Shown here piece after piece: positions 25,443 through 32,929 of a stretch of 42,004 nucleotides of DNA. Origin of the DNA: CAZKUN01 sp964555935 (GTDB taxonomy: Bacteria > Armatimonadota > Zipacnadia > Zipacnadales > VGFC01); NCBI GenBank assembly GCA_964555935.1, contig CAZKUN010000056.1, positions 1 through 42,004 on the forward strand. The letters are read 5' to 3'. Below the pieces are notes generated by a model. The model was not told the origin of the DNA. It did no database searches and saw nothing but the letters and a program-made list of their open reading frames with translations. Every line of letters begins with the position of its first letter. The stretch's first letter is position 1. The position numbers and the translations under genes were made by a program.

Positions 25443-25473
25443 TTGACAGTTCTATTCAAACTGCTAATATAAG
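25443..25473 (+). promoter_or_regulatory. Candidate sigma70-type promoter in an AT-rich island upstream of the RHS gene
   Basis: A perfect TTGACA (25443-25448) is followed after 16 bases by TAATAT (25465-25470), or after 19 bases by TATAAG (25468-25473). The surrounding 25428-25485 is strikingly AT-rich against the GC-rich window. It points to the RHS gene whose start lies about 120 bases downstream. Confidence 0.5.
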
Positions 25474-25593
25474 TTGTATTAGTATTGGCTGCAACCAGGG
25501 ATAGATGCGGCGGGAAGGTGACGGGCCGGGATGGCCCGCCCGTGCGAGACAGAGCTGAGACGGACGAGAGATGTCAACCGAAGAGCAGGAGGG

Positions 25594-27162
25594 ATGACCG
25601 TGGCAACGACCGACAAGAAGACGGACCATGGCGTGCTGGGAAATCCAGGTTGGGGGGAGGGACCGGAGCCGAGAGATTACCCGACGCTGTACTCGTGCGG
25701 CTGTGACTGGGAGCCTAACGATCCGTGTCAGGGCAGCGGGTGGGGCGAGACTGCTGGAGCGGCAAGTGGGTCGGCGACCGATGGCTACGCGGGCTTCAGG
25801 CCGAGCCGGCCGATAGCCGTCGACCTAGGGGCGCTTCGCGATCCGCGGTTGAACGAGCGGATTGCGGCGACCGAGAAGGCGCGGCCGGACGACCGTCAAG
25901 ATATTCCGCCCACCGGCGAGGGGAGTGGATGCGAGGAGGCGGCGTGTCCCCCGGGCGGGGTTTCCGGTCGGCCCGACTGCGAGCCATCCGAAGGCAGCGG
26001 AACCGAGGGGTGCTTGGCGTGCACGACGTCCGACTTCTCCTTCGACCCCGTGCATGGCAACGTGTGGACTACCGGAGGTTTGGTGCCGTCCAGTGGCGTC
26101 GAAGCGCCGGTAGACTGGACCTACAACGTCGCCAACCCCGAATCCAGCCCGTTCGGGTTCGGCTGGGCGTCGAGCATCTTCAAGTCGCTTGTGGTGACAG
26201 TCTATGAAGGGATGGGAATCACGTATGACGTCAAAACCGCTGGTGGGGCGGTGCGCACGTACGTCAATGAAGTAAAGCCTCCCGGCGTCGACACGGAGGT
26301 GACCGCAGGACCTGGTCCCGGCACGTACACGGAGGAAACCGTGTGGGGACGGCAGTGGAAATACGTTGGTGGCGGACAGCTGGAGACCCACACTGACCGT
26401 CGCGGTAATGTGTTCACCCACAACTACGATGGCAGCGATCGTCTGCAGACGATCTCCGGTCCGCTGTCCCGTGTCTGGTCTCTGTCGTACGACGTGAATG
26501 ATTGCGTGGAGCAGATCACCGATCCGGCCGGCCGCGACACGCTGTTTGATGTGGACAATAACGGAGACCTGGTAAAGGTCACCACGCCGGGGCTGTGCAT
26601 CACCGAGTACGGGTACGACAACGAGCACCGGATGACATCGGTGAAGACGCCGGACGGTTACACGCGCACCTTCACCTACGACGGAGCCGACCAGATCGAG
26701 ACAGTCACCAATCCCGAAAGTGGCGTGACGACGTTCACCTACGGCGGCGGCGGCACGAGCATCACAGACCCACTGGGTTACACTCGAACCACGATCCACG
26801 ATGACGGCAGCATCTCGGCCAAGATCGACCCGCTGGGCAATCGCACGACTTACACTTACGCCTCAGAACGACTCCAGGCGGTGACCGACGCGACGGATGC
26901 CACAGTCGCCTACGCGTACGACGGCGCCGGCCGGCTGACCAAAGTCACCGACCCGCTCGGCAAGGTGACAAGCTACACCCACGATGACAACAACTTCCTC
27001 GCGACGGTCACCAACGCTCTGGGCGACACGGTCACCTATAGCAGGGATCTCGGGGGTTTCTTGGGCTCGTCCCGCGAACGGTGTATTCAGGGCGCGAATG
27101 GAGGGGATTGCCGGGCGACCGTCTCTGACGAAGCGCAAATGGGGGGCCGCGGCGGGTGGTGA
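25594..27162 (+). CDS. RHS/YD-repeat protein, C-terminally truncated
   Basis: This is a 522-residue frame. AGGAGGG abuts the ATG at 25594; the in-frame GTG at 25600 has better spacing (seven bases) and may be the true start. Residues 1-140 are low-complexity and Cys-rich (YSCGCDWEPNDPC, GCEEAACPPG, EGCLAC). Next comes the RHS lead-in: SFDPVHGNVW, WTYNVANPESSPFGFGWASS. YD repeats fill about 245-490 (TDRRGNVFTHNYDGSDRLQTI, DPAGRDTLFDVDNNGDL, TPDGYTRTFTYDGADQIETV, DPLGKVTSYTHDDNNFL). RHS proteins are large encapsulating shells, often with a variable C-terminal toxin. Here the repeat breaks off after NALGDTVTYSRD and a short unrelated tail ends the frame, with no hyperconserved core or toxin. It is probably a displaced 5' part of a larger gene. 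No signal peptide is seen. Confidence 0.8.
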   Translation: MTVATTDKKTDHGVLGNPGWGEGPEPRDYPTLYSCGCDWEPNDPCQGSGWGETAGAASGSATDGYAGFRPSRPIAVDLGALRDPRLNERIAATEKARPDDRQDIPPTGEGSGCEEAACPPGGVSGRPDCEPSEGSGTEGCLACTTSDFSFDPVHGNVWTTGGLVPSSGVEAPVDWTYNVANPESSPFGFGWASSIFKSLVVTVYEGMGITYDVKTAGGAVRTYVNEVKPPGVDTEVTAGPGPGTYTEETVWGRQWKYVGGGQLETHTDRRGNVFTHNYDGSDRLQTISGPLSRVWSLSYDVNDCVEQITDPAGRDTLFDVDNNGDLVKVTTPGLCITEYGYDNEHRMTSVKTPDGYTRTFTYDGADQIETVTNPESGVTTFTYGGGGTSITDPLGYTRTTIHDDGSISAKIDPLGNRTTYTYASERLQAVTDATDATVAYAYDGAGRLTKVTDPLGKVTSYTHDDNNFLATVTNALGDTVTYSRDLGGFLGSSRERCIQGANGGDCRATVSDEAQMGGRGGW

Positions 27163-27186
27163 GCTGGCGGGCACGACGGCTGGCGC

Positions 27187-27972
27187 TCACATTCCAAGTG
27201 ATTCCAGGAACGGCCGGGCTCGTCCGCGGGAGATCGTCAACACTGTTTGCCCATCGTCTCCGAGGACGGCGTCGTATGACCCGTCTCCGTTGGGGATGAG
27301 ATGGTCGATGTAGTTGACGTTGATGAGCGCCCCACGGTTAGCCCGCATGAAACCGTCGCCGGCCAGCCTCTGCTCCAGGCGATCGATCGTGTGGTACGTT
27401 CGGAACTGCTTCTCGGTGCTCTGCAGGACGGCATGCCCCCCGGAGCGCTGAACGTAGATCACCGAGGCCGGATCAACGAGTCGTACAGTTCGCTCGTCGT
27501 AGTCTTTCACAGGGAGCTTCCTGTGCCCCGGTCGCGCGTTGCCGGCGCTCAGTCGAGCCAGTGACTCGCGAAGCGCGTCGAGGGACGAGCCCTTTCGCGC
27601 GACCGCTCGGTCGAGTCGCTGCACAGTCTCACCGACGCGCTGCTCGAAGGCCTCGAGATCGATCCCCTTGACCACGTAATCGAGCGCCTCGAGGCCAAAG
27701 GCCTTTGCCGCGTACTCGTCGTGGTCCGTCACGAATACGATCAGCGGGGGATCTTCCTCCTGAATGACCGTCTCCGCCACTTCCAGACCATCGATGTCGG
27801 GCATGCGGATGTCGAGGAAGACGACGTCGGGCCGCTCCCGCTCAACGAGCTGCAGGCACTCCGCCCCGCTGCTCGCCGTGCCGACGACCTCGACCTTTGC
27901 CGTCGCCGACAAGAGATCCGTGAGCAGACCCGCCGACACTTCCTCATCATCCGCAACGATGGCTCGAATCAC
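27187..27972 (-). CDS. LytTR-family response regulator
   Basis: This 261-residue protein starts at GTG 27972, where GGAG lies nine bases upstream; an alternative GTG at 27981 abuts the same GGAG. The N-terminal receiver has acidic D8-D9, phospho-acceptor D54 (FLDIRMPD), T82 and K102, all as in active receivers. The C-terminal LytTR DNA-binding domain (about 155-255) shows KLPVKDYDERTVRLVDPASVIYVQRSGGHAVL, FRTYHTIDRLEQRL, and MRANRGALINVNYIDHL. Such regulators bind direct repeats upstream of target genes. It is last in a three-gene signalling unit, 44 bases after the single-domain receiver gene. Targets may include neighbouring polysaccharide genes, but no binding sites were proved. Confidence 0.94.
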   Translation of the reverse strand: MIRAIVADDEEVSAGLLTDLLSATAKVEVVGTASSGAECLQLVERERPDVVFLDIRMPDIDGLEVAETVIQEEDPPLIVFVTDHDEYAAKAFGLEALDYVVKGIDLEAFEQRVGETVQRLDRAVARKGSSLDALRESLARLSAGNARPGHRKLPVKDYDERTVRLVDPASVIYVQRSGGHAVLQSTEKQFRTYHTIDRLEQRLAGDGFMRANRGALINVNYIDHLIPNGDGSYDAVLGDDGQTVLTISRGRARPFLESLGM

Positions 27973-28016
27973 GCCAATCACCTCCGAACATGTTCCCGTT
28001 CAGCGCTTCCCCGGGC

Positions 28017-28460
28017 CTAACTCCTCCCACGTTGCCGCTGCTCGGGGAGTTGCGCGAACGTCAGCCAGTACGTCCGAATGGCGGTCACGGCATCGATGAA
28101 CTCATCCAAGTCCGCTGGTTTGGTCACGTAGCTACTCGCCTGCAGCTCGTAGCATTCGCGGATGTCGCGCTCATTCGCCGAAGCCGTCAGAACGACCACC
28201 GGGATGTGCCTCAACTCAGGGTCCGCCTTGATCTCCGCCAACACATCCCGCCCGCTCTTCACGGGGAGATTCAGGTCCAGCAGGATCATGTTGGGACACA
28301 TCGCCGCGGAATGTGGGGCCTCGCGACGAAGGAAGGCCAGCGCCTCCGCGCCATCCTTGACCAGGCTAACCCGGACGTCTGGCGTCTCCTGGGCGAGCGC
28401 CTCCAACGCGACTTCGGCGTCAACGGGATTGTCCTCAACCAGCAGCACGTCAACAGGCAT
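28017..28460 (-). CDS. Single-domain CheY-like response regulator (Rcp1 type)
   Basis: This 147-residue receiver begins at ATG 28460 with GGAG six bases upstream. Key residues are in place: E9-D10 (LVEDNPVDA), phospho-acceptor D62 (LLDLNLPVKSG), T92 (VLTAS) and K114 (YVTKPAD). The LVEDNPVDAEVALEAL start, the DLNLPxKxG motif and the LRHIPVVVLTAS strand are those of the Rcp1-like receivers that partner phytochrome-type or PAS histidine kinases. There is no output domain, so it signals by protein interaction or acts as a phosphate relay or sink. Its start overlaps the kinase gene's end by 11 bases, indicating coupling and probable cognate function. Confidence 0.95.
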   Translation of the reverse strand: MPVDVLLVEDNPVDAEVALEALAQETPDVRVSLVKDGAEALAFLRREAPHSAAMCPNMILLDLNLPVKSGRDVLAEIKADPELRHIPVVVLTASANERDIRECYELQASSYVTKPADLDEFIDAVTAIRTYWLTFAQLPEQRQRGRS

Positions 28461-30540
28461 GGTCGGCTCCCTTGGCCGGCGTGGCGCCGGGCGCGCCATC
28501 GGGGATAGTGAAGTAGAAGACCGAGCCCTCCTCGGGGCGGGACTCCACCCATATCCGCCCACCGTGGCGCTCGACGATCCGCCTGCAAGTGGCCAAGCCT
28601 ATGCCGGTGCCGGGGTGCTCATCCTTGGAGTGCAGTCGGTGGAACGCATCAAAAATGTCATCCGCGTGCTCAGGCGCAATGCCGATACCATTGTCACTGA
28701 CGGAGAACACCCATTCGGCGCTCTCGCGTCTCGCGGCGACCTCCATCCGCGGCGCCGCCTCGCTCCGGAACTTGATCGCATTGCCGATCAGATTCTGGAG
28801 AATCTGCTCGAACTGAGATGCATCGCACGTGACAGTCGGCAGCGGAGCGCGCGCGATGATCGCGTCGGACTCAGCCATCGCGGGCTCCAGGTACCTGAGC
28901 GTCTGGTCCAGCACCGCCTCCAGGTCGGTCGGCTCGAACGCGGCGTCGGCCGCCCCGACCCGTGAGAACGCCAGGATGTCGGCGATGAGCGTTGCCATCC
29001 GGGCGGCGCCATCCACAGCGCGTCCAATCCACTTCTTCGCGTCCTCATCCAACTCTTCGTCGTAGCGTCGGGCGAGTAACTGCACGGACATGGTCACGAT
29101 TCGCAGCGGCTCGCGCAGATCGTGCGAGGCCACAAAGGCGAACATCTCGAGGTCGGTGTTGCTCCGCTCCAACTGAGCGGTGCGGTCGCGGACCCTCTCT
29201 TCGAGTTCGCCATAGATCCGCGAGAGCTGGTCTCCCATGGCGTTGAAGTCCCGCGCGAGCCTGGCGATATCGTCGGACCCGCCCGTCTGCACGCGGGCCG
29301 TGAGGTCGCCGTTCGCCATAGCGCGCGCGGCGGCGGAGAGCTGTGCGATCGGTCGCGCCGTTCGTCCGGCCAGCCAATGCGCGAGCCCTGCGGTCAGCGC
29401 GGCCACCGCGATGCCCACGCTCGCGAGCAATATGGCGAGCTGCCTGATGGGCGCGTACGCCTCGCTGGCATCCGTCTTCGCCACGAGGCCCCAGCCGAGT
29501 GTCCGCAGGTGGCGATAGGCGGCCAGTACTGGCTTCGGTCGGTAGTCATCGACCTCCACGACTCCCGTCTCTCCCCCAGCTGCCCTGAGCGCAGGCAGGG
29601 CAGTGATCTTCCGGGCCAACGCGGTGTTCGGTTCGTAGCGGAGGTCCTTGAGGGCCAGCCCGCTTCCATCAACCAACACGACCTCACCCGTCGTGCCCAT
29701 GCCGGTTAGATCATTCAGGAATGGGTGGATGCTCCGAGCGAGGTCCAGGTGCAGCACCAACTGCGCAAGGGGTTCCGTCCGGCCTGCAGCGGGCTCCGGG
29801 TGGCGTATGGGCACGACCAGAGCTACAGTGGGACGGCCATCGTCGTGCCGGTGGGCCGGAGAGATCCACCGCCCTGACGCGGCTTGCGACTCGGCGACGT
29901 CCGGGCTCCCAACGTGGGACTCGCAATCCCCGGGCATGTCCGTCCCCACGCAGAAGAGCTGATCGCCCGTGGCCACATCAGTGACTGACGCGCTCAGATA
30001 GTCGGTGTAATCGTCCAGGAACGTGCGCAGCCCCGCAGTGACGATCTGCTGCGCTTCTTCGCCCGCCTCACCATGGGCCGCGCGGGCAGGGACAAGGCTT
30101 AAGATCCCATCGCGTAGGGCTCGACCCTCGGCGAAGACGGTGGCATCATGGACCCGTTCGGCGACCAAGCGCTCCACATACGTGGCCTTGCTCTCCGCCA
30201 CCGACTCCATGTGGCGGAAGACCTGTCCGCGCATCGCCTCTCGCGCATAGAGATACGACAACAGGACGCCAAGGGCCAGGGGAACTGTGGCGATCCCGAC
30301 CATGATCGCGGTGAGGCGCCTGCGGAGCGATCCAGGTCTGCCGAGCGGCCGAGTGTCGTCCGCGCCGTCCGACGGCGTCGGTGGACTTGCCCCCTCGTGC
30401 GAGCCGCCGGTCGGACGCTTCACGAAGCCGTTTCCCCTTCCATCGGATCCGCAGCCATCCCACATGTCCGCTGTGGGACTGCGGCCACTTCCGCCCATCT
30501 GGGTGCGAGTTGGCCGCATGCCGAGCGTCATCCTCCCCAT
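28450..30540 (-). CDS. Membrane sensor histidine kinase with Cache-like, HAMP, HisKA and HATPase domains
   Basis: I place the start at ATG 30540 with GGAGGA upstream (696 residues); the open frame extends further but overlaps the divergent PHP gene. A long Gly/Ser/Thr-rich cytoplasmic lead precedes TM1 (about 75-98). The extracellular part (99-367) has a Cache-like segment, GTTGEVVLVDGSGLALKD, and YRHLRTLGWGLVAKTDASEAY before TM2 (368-391). HAMP (about 392-445) is followed by a coiled coil ending RTAQLERSNTDLEMFAFV. HisKA has ASHDLREPLR with phospho-acceptor H473. HATPase_c has the N-box around N587, DNGIGI from 616 and GTGIGLATCRRI from 644. Light-independent ligand sensing is likely because there is no GAF/PHY domain. 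It should phosphorylate one or both neighbouring receivers. Confidence 0.93.
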   Translation of the reverse strand: MGRMTLGMRPTRTQMGGSGRSPTADMWDGCGSDGRGNGFVKRPTGGSHEGASPPTPSDGADDTRPLGRPGSLRRRLTAIMVGIATVPLALGVLLSYLYAREAMRGQVFRHMESVAESKATYVERLVAERVHDATVFAEGRALRDGILSLVPARAAHGEAGEEAQQIVTAGLRTFLDDYTDYLSASVTDVATGDQLFCVGTDMPGDCESHVGSPDVAESQAASGRWISPAHRHDDGRPTVALVVPIRHPEPAAGRTEPLAQLVLHLDLARSIHPFLNDLTGMGTTGEVVLVDGSGLALKDLRYEPNTALARKITALPALRAAGGETGVVEVDDYRPKPVLAAYRHLRTLGWGLVAKTDASEAYAPIRQLAILLASVGIAVAALTAGLAHWLAGRTARPIAQLSAAARAMANGDLTARVQTGGSDDIARLARDFNAMGDQLSRIYGELEERVRDRTAQLERSNTDLEMFAFVASHDLREPLRIVTMSVQLLARRYDEELDEDAKKWIGRAVDGAARMATLIADILAFSRVGAADAAFEPTDLEAVLDQTLRYLEPAMAESDAIIARAPLPTVTCDASQFEQILQNLIGNAIKFRSEAAPRMEVAARRESAEWVFSVSDNGIGIAPEHADDIFDAFHRLHSKDEHPGTGIGLATCRRIVERHGGRIWVESRPEEGSVFYFTIPDGAPGATPAKGADHAC

Positions 30541-30543
30541 GAC

Positions 30544-30651
30544 GAGCGCTGCTCCTCCCGCGCCGAGGTCCACATGCCCAGAACTGCTCGCCCGGCCAAT
30601 CGGAGGGACGCCCGCATGACCGGCGAATGGTGATGGATAGGAGCAGCGCTC
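30544..30651. repeat. Perfect 13-bp inverted repeat in divergent promoter region
   Basis: GAGCGCTGCTCCT at 30544-30556 is the exact reverse complement of AGGAGCAGCGCTC at 30639-30651, with 82 bases between. Read towards each divergent gene, the same AGGAGCAGCGCTC lies just upstream of the kinase start (three bases away) and 25 bases upstream of the PHP start. The arm contains the palindrome AGCGCT. It may be a two-site operator or a duplicated leader; it also overlaps the kinase ribosome binding site. Confidence 0.6.
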
Positions 30652-30676
30652 CGAGAATCGAGAGGAATCGGGCAAG

Positions 30677-31615
30677 ATGGCACGGTTTACGTCGACGTAC
30701 TTGGGGCTCGATGCGCCGCACCGTTGGCTGCGGGGGAACCACCACGGACACTCCACCGTCTCCGACGGCGAACTCGATCCCCAGGACATCGTCCGCCATT
30801 ACGAGGCAGCGGGGCATGATTACCTGGCGCTGTCCGAGCACGATTCTCTGCTCAAGGCCGACGCGCTGCGGGCCCACACCTCGATGTGTATCATACAGGC
30901 GGTGGAGGTGACCTCGCGTTTCGGCCAGACGCTGATGCATCTGGGCGCTGACAGGACGCTGCCGCCGCACGAGCTGACGCCAAGGGAGATCATGGAGCAG
31001 GCCCACGCGGCGGGCGGGCTCTTCATCTTCGACCACCCGAACTGGCGGCCATGGGCCGACTACGCGACAGACGAGCTGCTGGACACCATGGAAGGGATGC
31101 GTGGGATGGAGATCTACACGGGCGTCGTCGAGCGGCTCAGTGGCGAGGCGAAGGCCACCGACCGGTGGGACAGACTGCTGGGCAAAGGGTGGCGCGTGTT
31201 CGGCCATGCCACGGACGATCAGCACCGGGCAGATGACTGCTTCGTCGCGTGGAACTGCGTACAGTGGCCGGGCGACCAACCGGTCACGCCCGAGGGTATC
31301 GTGGATGCGCTGGCCGCCGGACGGTTCTACGCCTCAAACGGCGTGACGATCAGCCGAACCGGCGCGAGTGACGACGGGCAGGCGGTGATGGTGGAGTCAG
31401 ACGCCGACGAGGTGCGTTGGATCGTCAGGGCCGGGGCGATCGTGAAGAAGGTGGGAGCCGGCTCGAGCACGCTGATGATGGATGAGTTCGCAGCACTGCC
31501 GGACGTGCCGCGGACGGAGTCGGGGTGCCCCTCGGAGGCGATCTACGCGCGCGCGGAGTGCCTGGGTCGCGGCGCCACCACTGCCTGGACCCAACCCTTC
31601 TGGATCACCACGTAG
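30677..31615 (+). CDS. PHP-domain metal-dependent phosphoesterase-like protein
   Basis: This 312-residue protein has AGAGGA upstream of its ATG. PHP-domain metal-ligand motifs are seen in order. First is GNHHGHSTVSDGE (H23, H25, D30), the version of the HxH...SDG motif. ALSEHDS (E54-H55-D56) stands for TDHD, followed by E77 in AVEVTS, H120 in FDHPNW, and H177 with D180 in FGHATDD. Stand-alone PHP proteins hydrolyse phosphate esters at a trinuclear metal site. The C-terminal 70 residues (RWIVRAGAIVKKVGAG) form a small beta-domain common in PHP proteins from polysaccharide clusters. No signal peptide is present. It is divergent from the kinase operon, sharing the inverted repeat. The true substrate is unknown. 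Confidence 0.88.
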   Translation: MARFTSTYLGLDAPHRWLRGNHHGHSTVSDGELDPQDIVRHYEAAGHDYLALSEHDSLLKADALRAHTSMCIIQAVEVTSRFGQTLMHLGADRTLPPHELTPREIMEQAHAAGGLFIFDHPNWRPWADYATDELLDTMEGMRGMEIYTGVVERLSGEAKATDRWDRLLGKGWRVFGHATDDQHRADDCFVAWNCVQWPGDQPVTPEGIVDALAAGRFYASNGVTISRTGASDDGQAVMVESDADEVRWIVRAGAIVKKVGAGSSTLMMDEFAALPDVPRTESGCPSEAIYARAECLGRGATTAWTQPFWITT

Positions 31616-31624
31616 CGAGAATCA

Positions 31625-31709
31625 ATTAGTGTCAGACACTAGTTTTACGGCTGTTTCAGGCATCATAACGCCGAATACCGGCCCTAGTAAAATGGTGTCT
31701 GACACTAAT
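31625..31709. repeat. REP/BIME-like pair of inverted palindromes
   Basis: ATTAGTGTCAGACACTA (31625-31641) and TGGTGTCTGACACTAAT (31693-31709) are inverted copies with one mismatch in 17, separated by 51 bases. Each is itself near-palindromic around GTGTCNGACAC. A short TTTTA/TAAAA pair extends the symmetry inside. This has the look of a REP doublet (non-autonomous, mobilised by REP-associated tyrosine transposases); no such transposase is in the window. It lies just after the PHP stop and could also act as its terminator or mRNA stabiliser. Confidence 0.6.
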
Positions 31710-31791
31710 AAAGCGTAGAGGCCGTTGCACGGCGCGTCACGAAGTGGCGGCTGGGAATGTGCGCCAGATCCGGCACCCAGAGGAGAAGACC

Positions 31792-32889
31792 ATGCCCACA
31801 TGCGCGACCCAGTTTGCCATTGTCTTGCTCATCTCGCTCGCGACGGCCGCCGCCAGTGATGGACTCTTCGAGGACAGCCATGCGATCCAGAAGCCACGCA
31901 AGGACCACGGCTACCGCGGGATCATGGGCGACTTCATCCAACTCACCGACGGCTCGATCCTGATGGCATATGCCGACGGGGACATCATGGCGGTGAAGTC
32001 GACCGACCAGGGCCGCACGTGGGGCGAGCCGTCGGTCCTCGTGAACCGGCTTGAGGCGCCCGCCAAGGGCAACATCGGGGCCCCAGGCCTCCTCCGCCTC
32101 GAAGGCGGCGACATCCTGCTCACCTACTACCACAGCACCCATCCCGCCACGCCGTACTACGCCACCAACTACTACCGGCGCTCCTCCGACGACGGGGTGA
32201 CGTGGAGCGAGCAGTTCTGCTACACGCCCCACCCCGGCTACCTCCTGGTCCACAACGATCGAATCCAGCGCCTGTCAACCGGCCGGATTCTGGCGGTCGG
32301 GGAGTACAAGGCCTACCTCCCCAGCACCAGCGACCACAGCGGATACGTGGGCATCTCGTTCGCCTCCGACGACGGCGGGTACAGTTGGTACCCCAGCTCG
32401 AACACGGTCGACCTGTTTGGGGACGAGAAGGTCGAAGTCCAGGAAGCGGACGTGGTCGAACTCAAGGACGGCCGCCTGCTGATGTTCGCTCGCACCTACC
32501 ATGGCTATCCCGTGTTCGCCTACTCCGATGACAAAGGGGAATCGTGGGGTCCGCCCATCAAGCGGGAGGACATCCCCATGCCCTACGCCGGGCTTCCCAC
32601 CGTCCGGCGCATTCCCTCGACCGGCGATCTTCTGTTCATCTGGATCAGCGAGAAGTCAGTCGACGCGGAGAACCCCAAGATCCATCGCCGCTGCACCCTT
32701 ACGGCGGCCATCTCCAAGGACGAGGGCGAGACGCTCATCCACCAGCGCCACATCGCGCAAGACCCCGAAGATGACTTCGGCTACCAGTGCGTCGAGTTCC
32801 TCGACGATGATGTCGTCCTCGTCGGCTACCACAATCGCGAGGGGATTCACATGGCGCGGATCGGCGTGGACTGGTTCTACGAGGAGTAG
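31792..32889 (+). CDS. Exported sialidase-like (Asp-box/BNR) propeller protein
   Basis: The ATG at 31792 has AGAGGAG upstream and gives 365 residues with a signal peptide (to about ATAAASDG). Asp-box motifs include STDQGRTW, SSDDGVTW, SDDGGYSW and SDDKGESW, indicating a sialidase-superfamily propeller. Other blades show FIQLTDGSILMAYADGD, LLRLEGGDILLTYYHS, RIQRLSTGRILAVGEY and VVELKDGRLLMFART. These are typical of the family's regular strands. It is the exported counterpart of the cytoplasmic propeller at 555. It is a short transcription unit flanked by the palindrome pair and a convergent hairpin. Whether it is a true neuraminidase is unknown; the catalytic Arg triad cannot be confirmed by eye. 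Confidence 0.88.
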   Translation: MPTCATQFAIVLLISLATAAASDGLFEDSHAIQKPRKDHGYRGIMGDFIQLTDGSILMAYADGDIMAVKSTDQGRTWGEPSVLVNRLEAPAKGNIGAPGLLRLEGGDILLTYYHSTHPATPYYATNYYRRSSDDGVTWSEQFCYTPHPGYLLVHNDRIQRLSTGRILAVGEYKAYLPSTSDHSGYVGISFASDDGGYSWYPSSNTVDLFGDEKVEVQEADVVELKDGRLLMFARTYHGYPVFAYSDDKGESWGPPIKREDIPMPYAGLPTVRRIPSTGDLLFIWISEKSVDAENPKIHRRCTLTAAISKDEGETLIHQRHIAQDPEDDFGYQCVEFLDDDVVLVGYHNREGIHMARIGVDWFYEE

Positions 32890-32900
32890 TTGACCGTTCA

Positions 32901-32925
32901 GCCAGCGCGGAATCGCGGCACTGGC
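32901..32925. terminator. Candidate bidirectional hairpin terminator between convergent genes
   Basis: GCCAG-CGCG-GAAT-CGCG-GCA-CTGGC folds into a 9-bp GC-rich stem with a four-base loop and a three-base bulge. It lies between the stops of the convergent genes at 32889 and 32930. No U-run follows on either strand, so termination efficiency is uncertain. Confidence 0.4.
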
Positions 32926-32929
32926 CCGC

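Noticed and set aside
27159..27190. GTGAGC/GCTCAC hairpin at the convergent RHS/LytTR ends
   Set aside because: A six-base stem with a 20-base loop is too weak to call a terminator.
30541..30789. N-terminal extension of the kinase gene
   Set aside because: It overlaps the PHP gene on the other strand and the inverted repeat; the composition is not domain-like.
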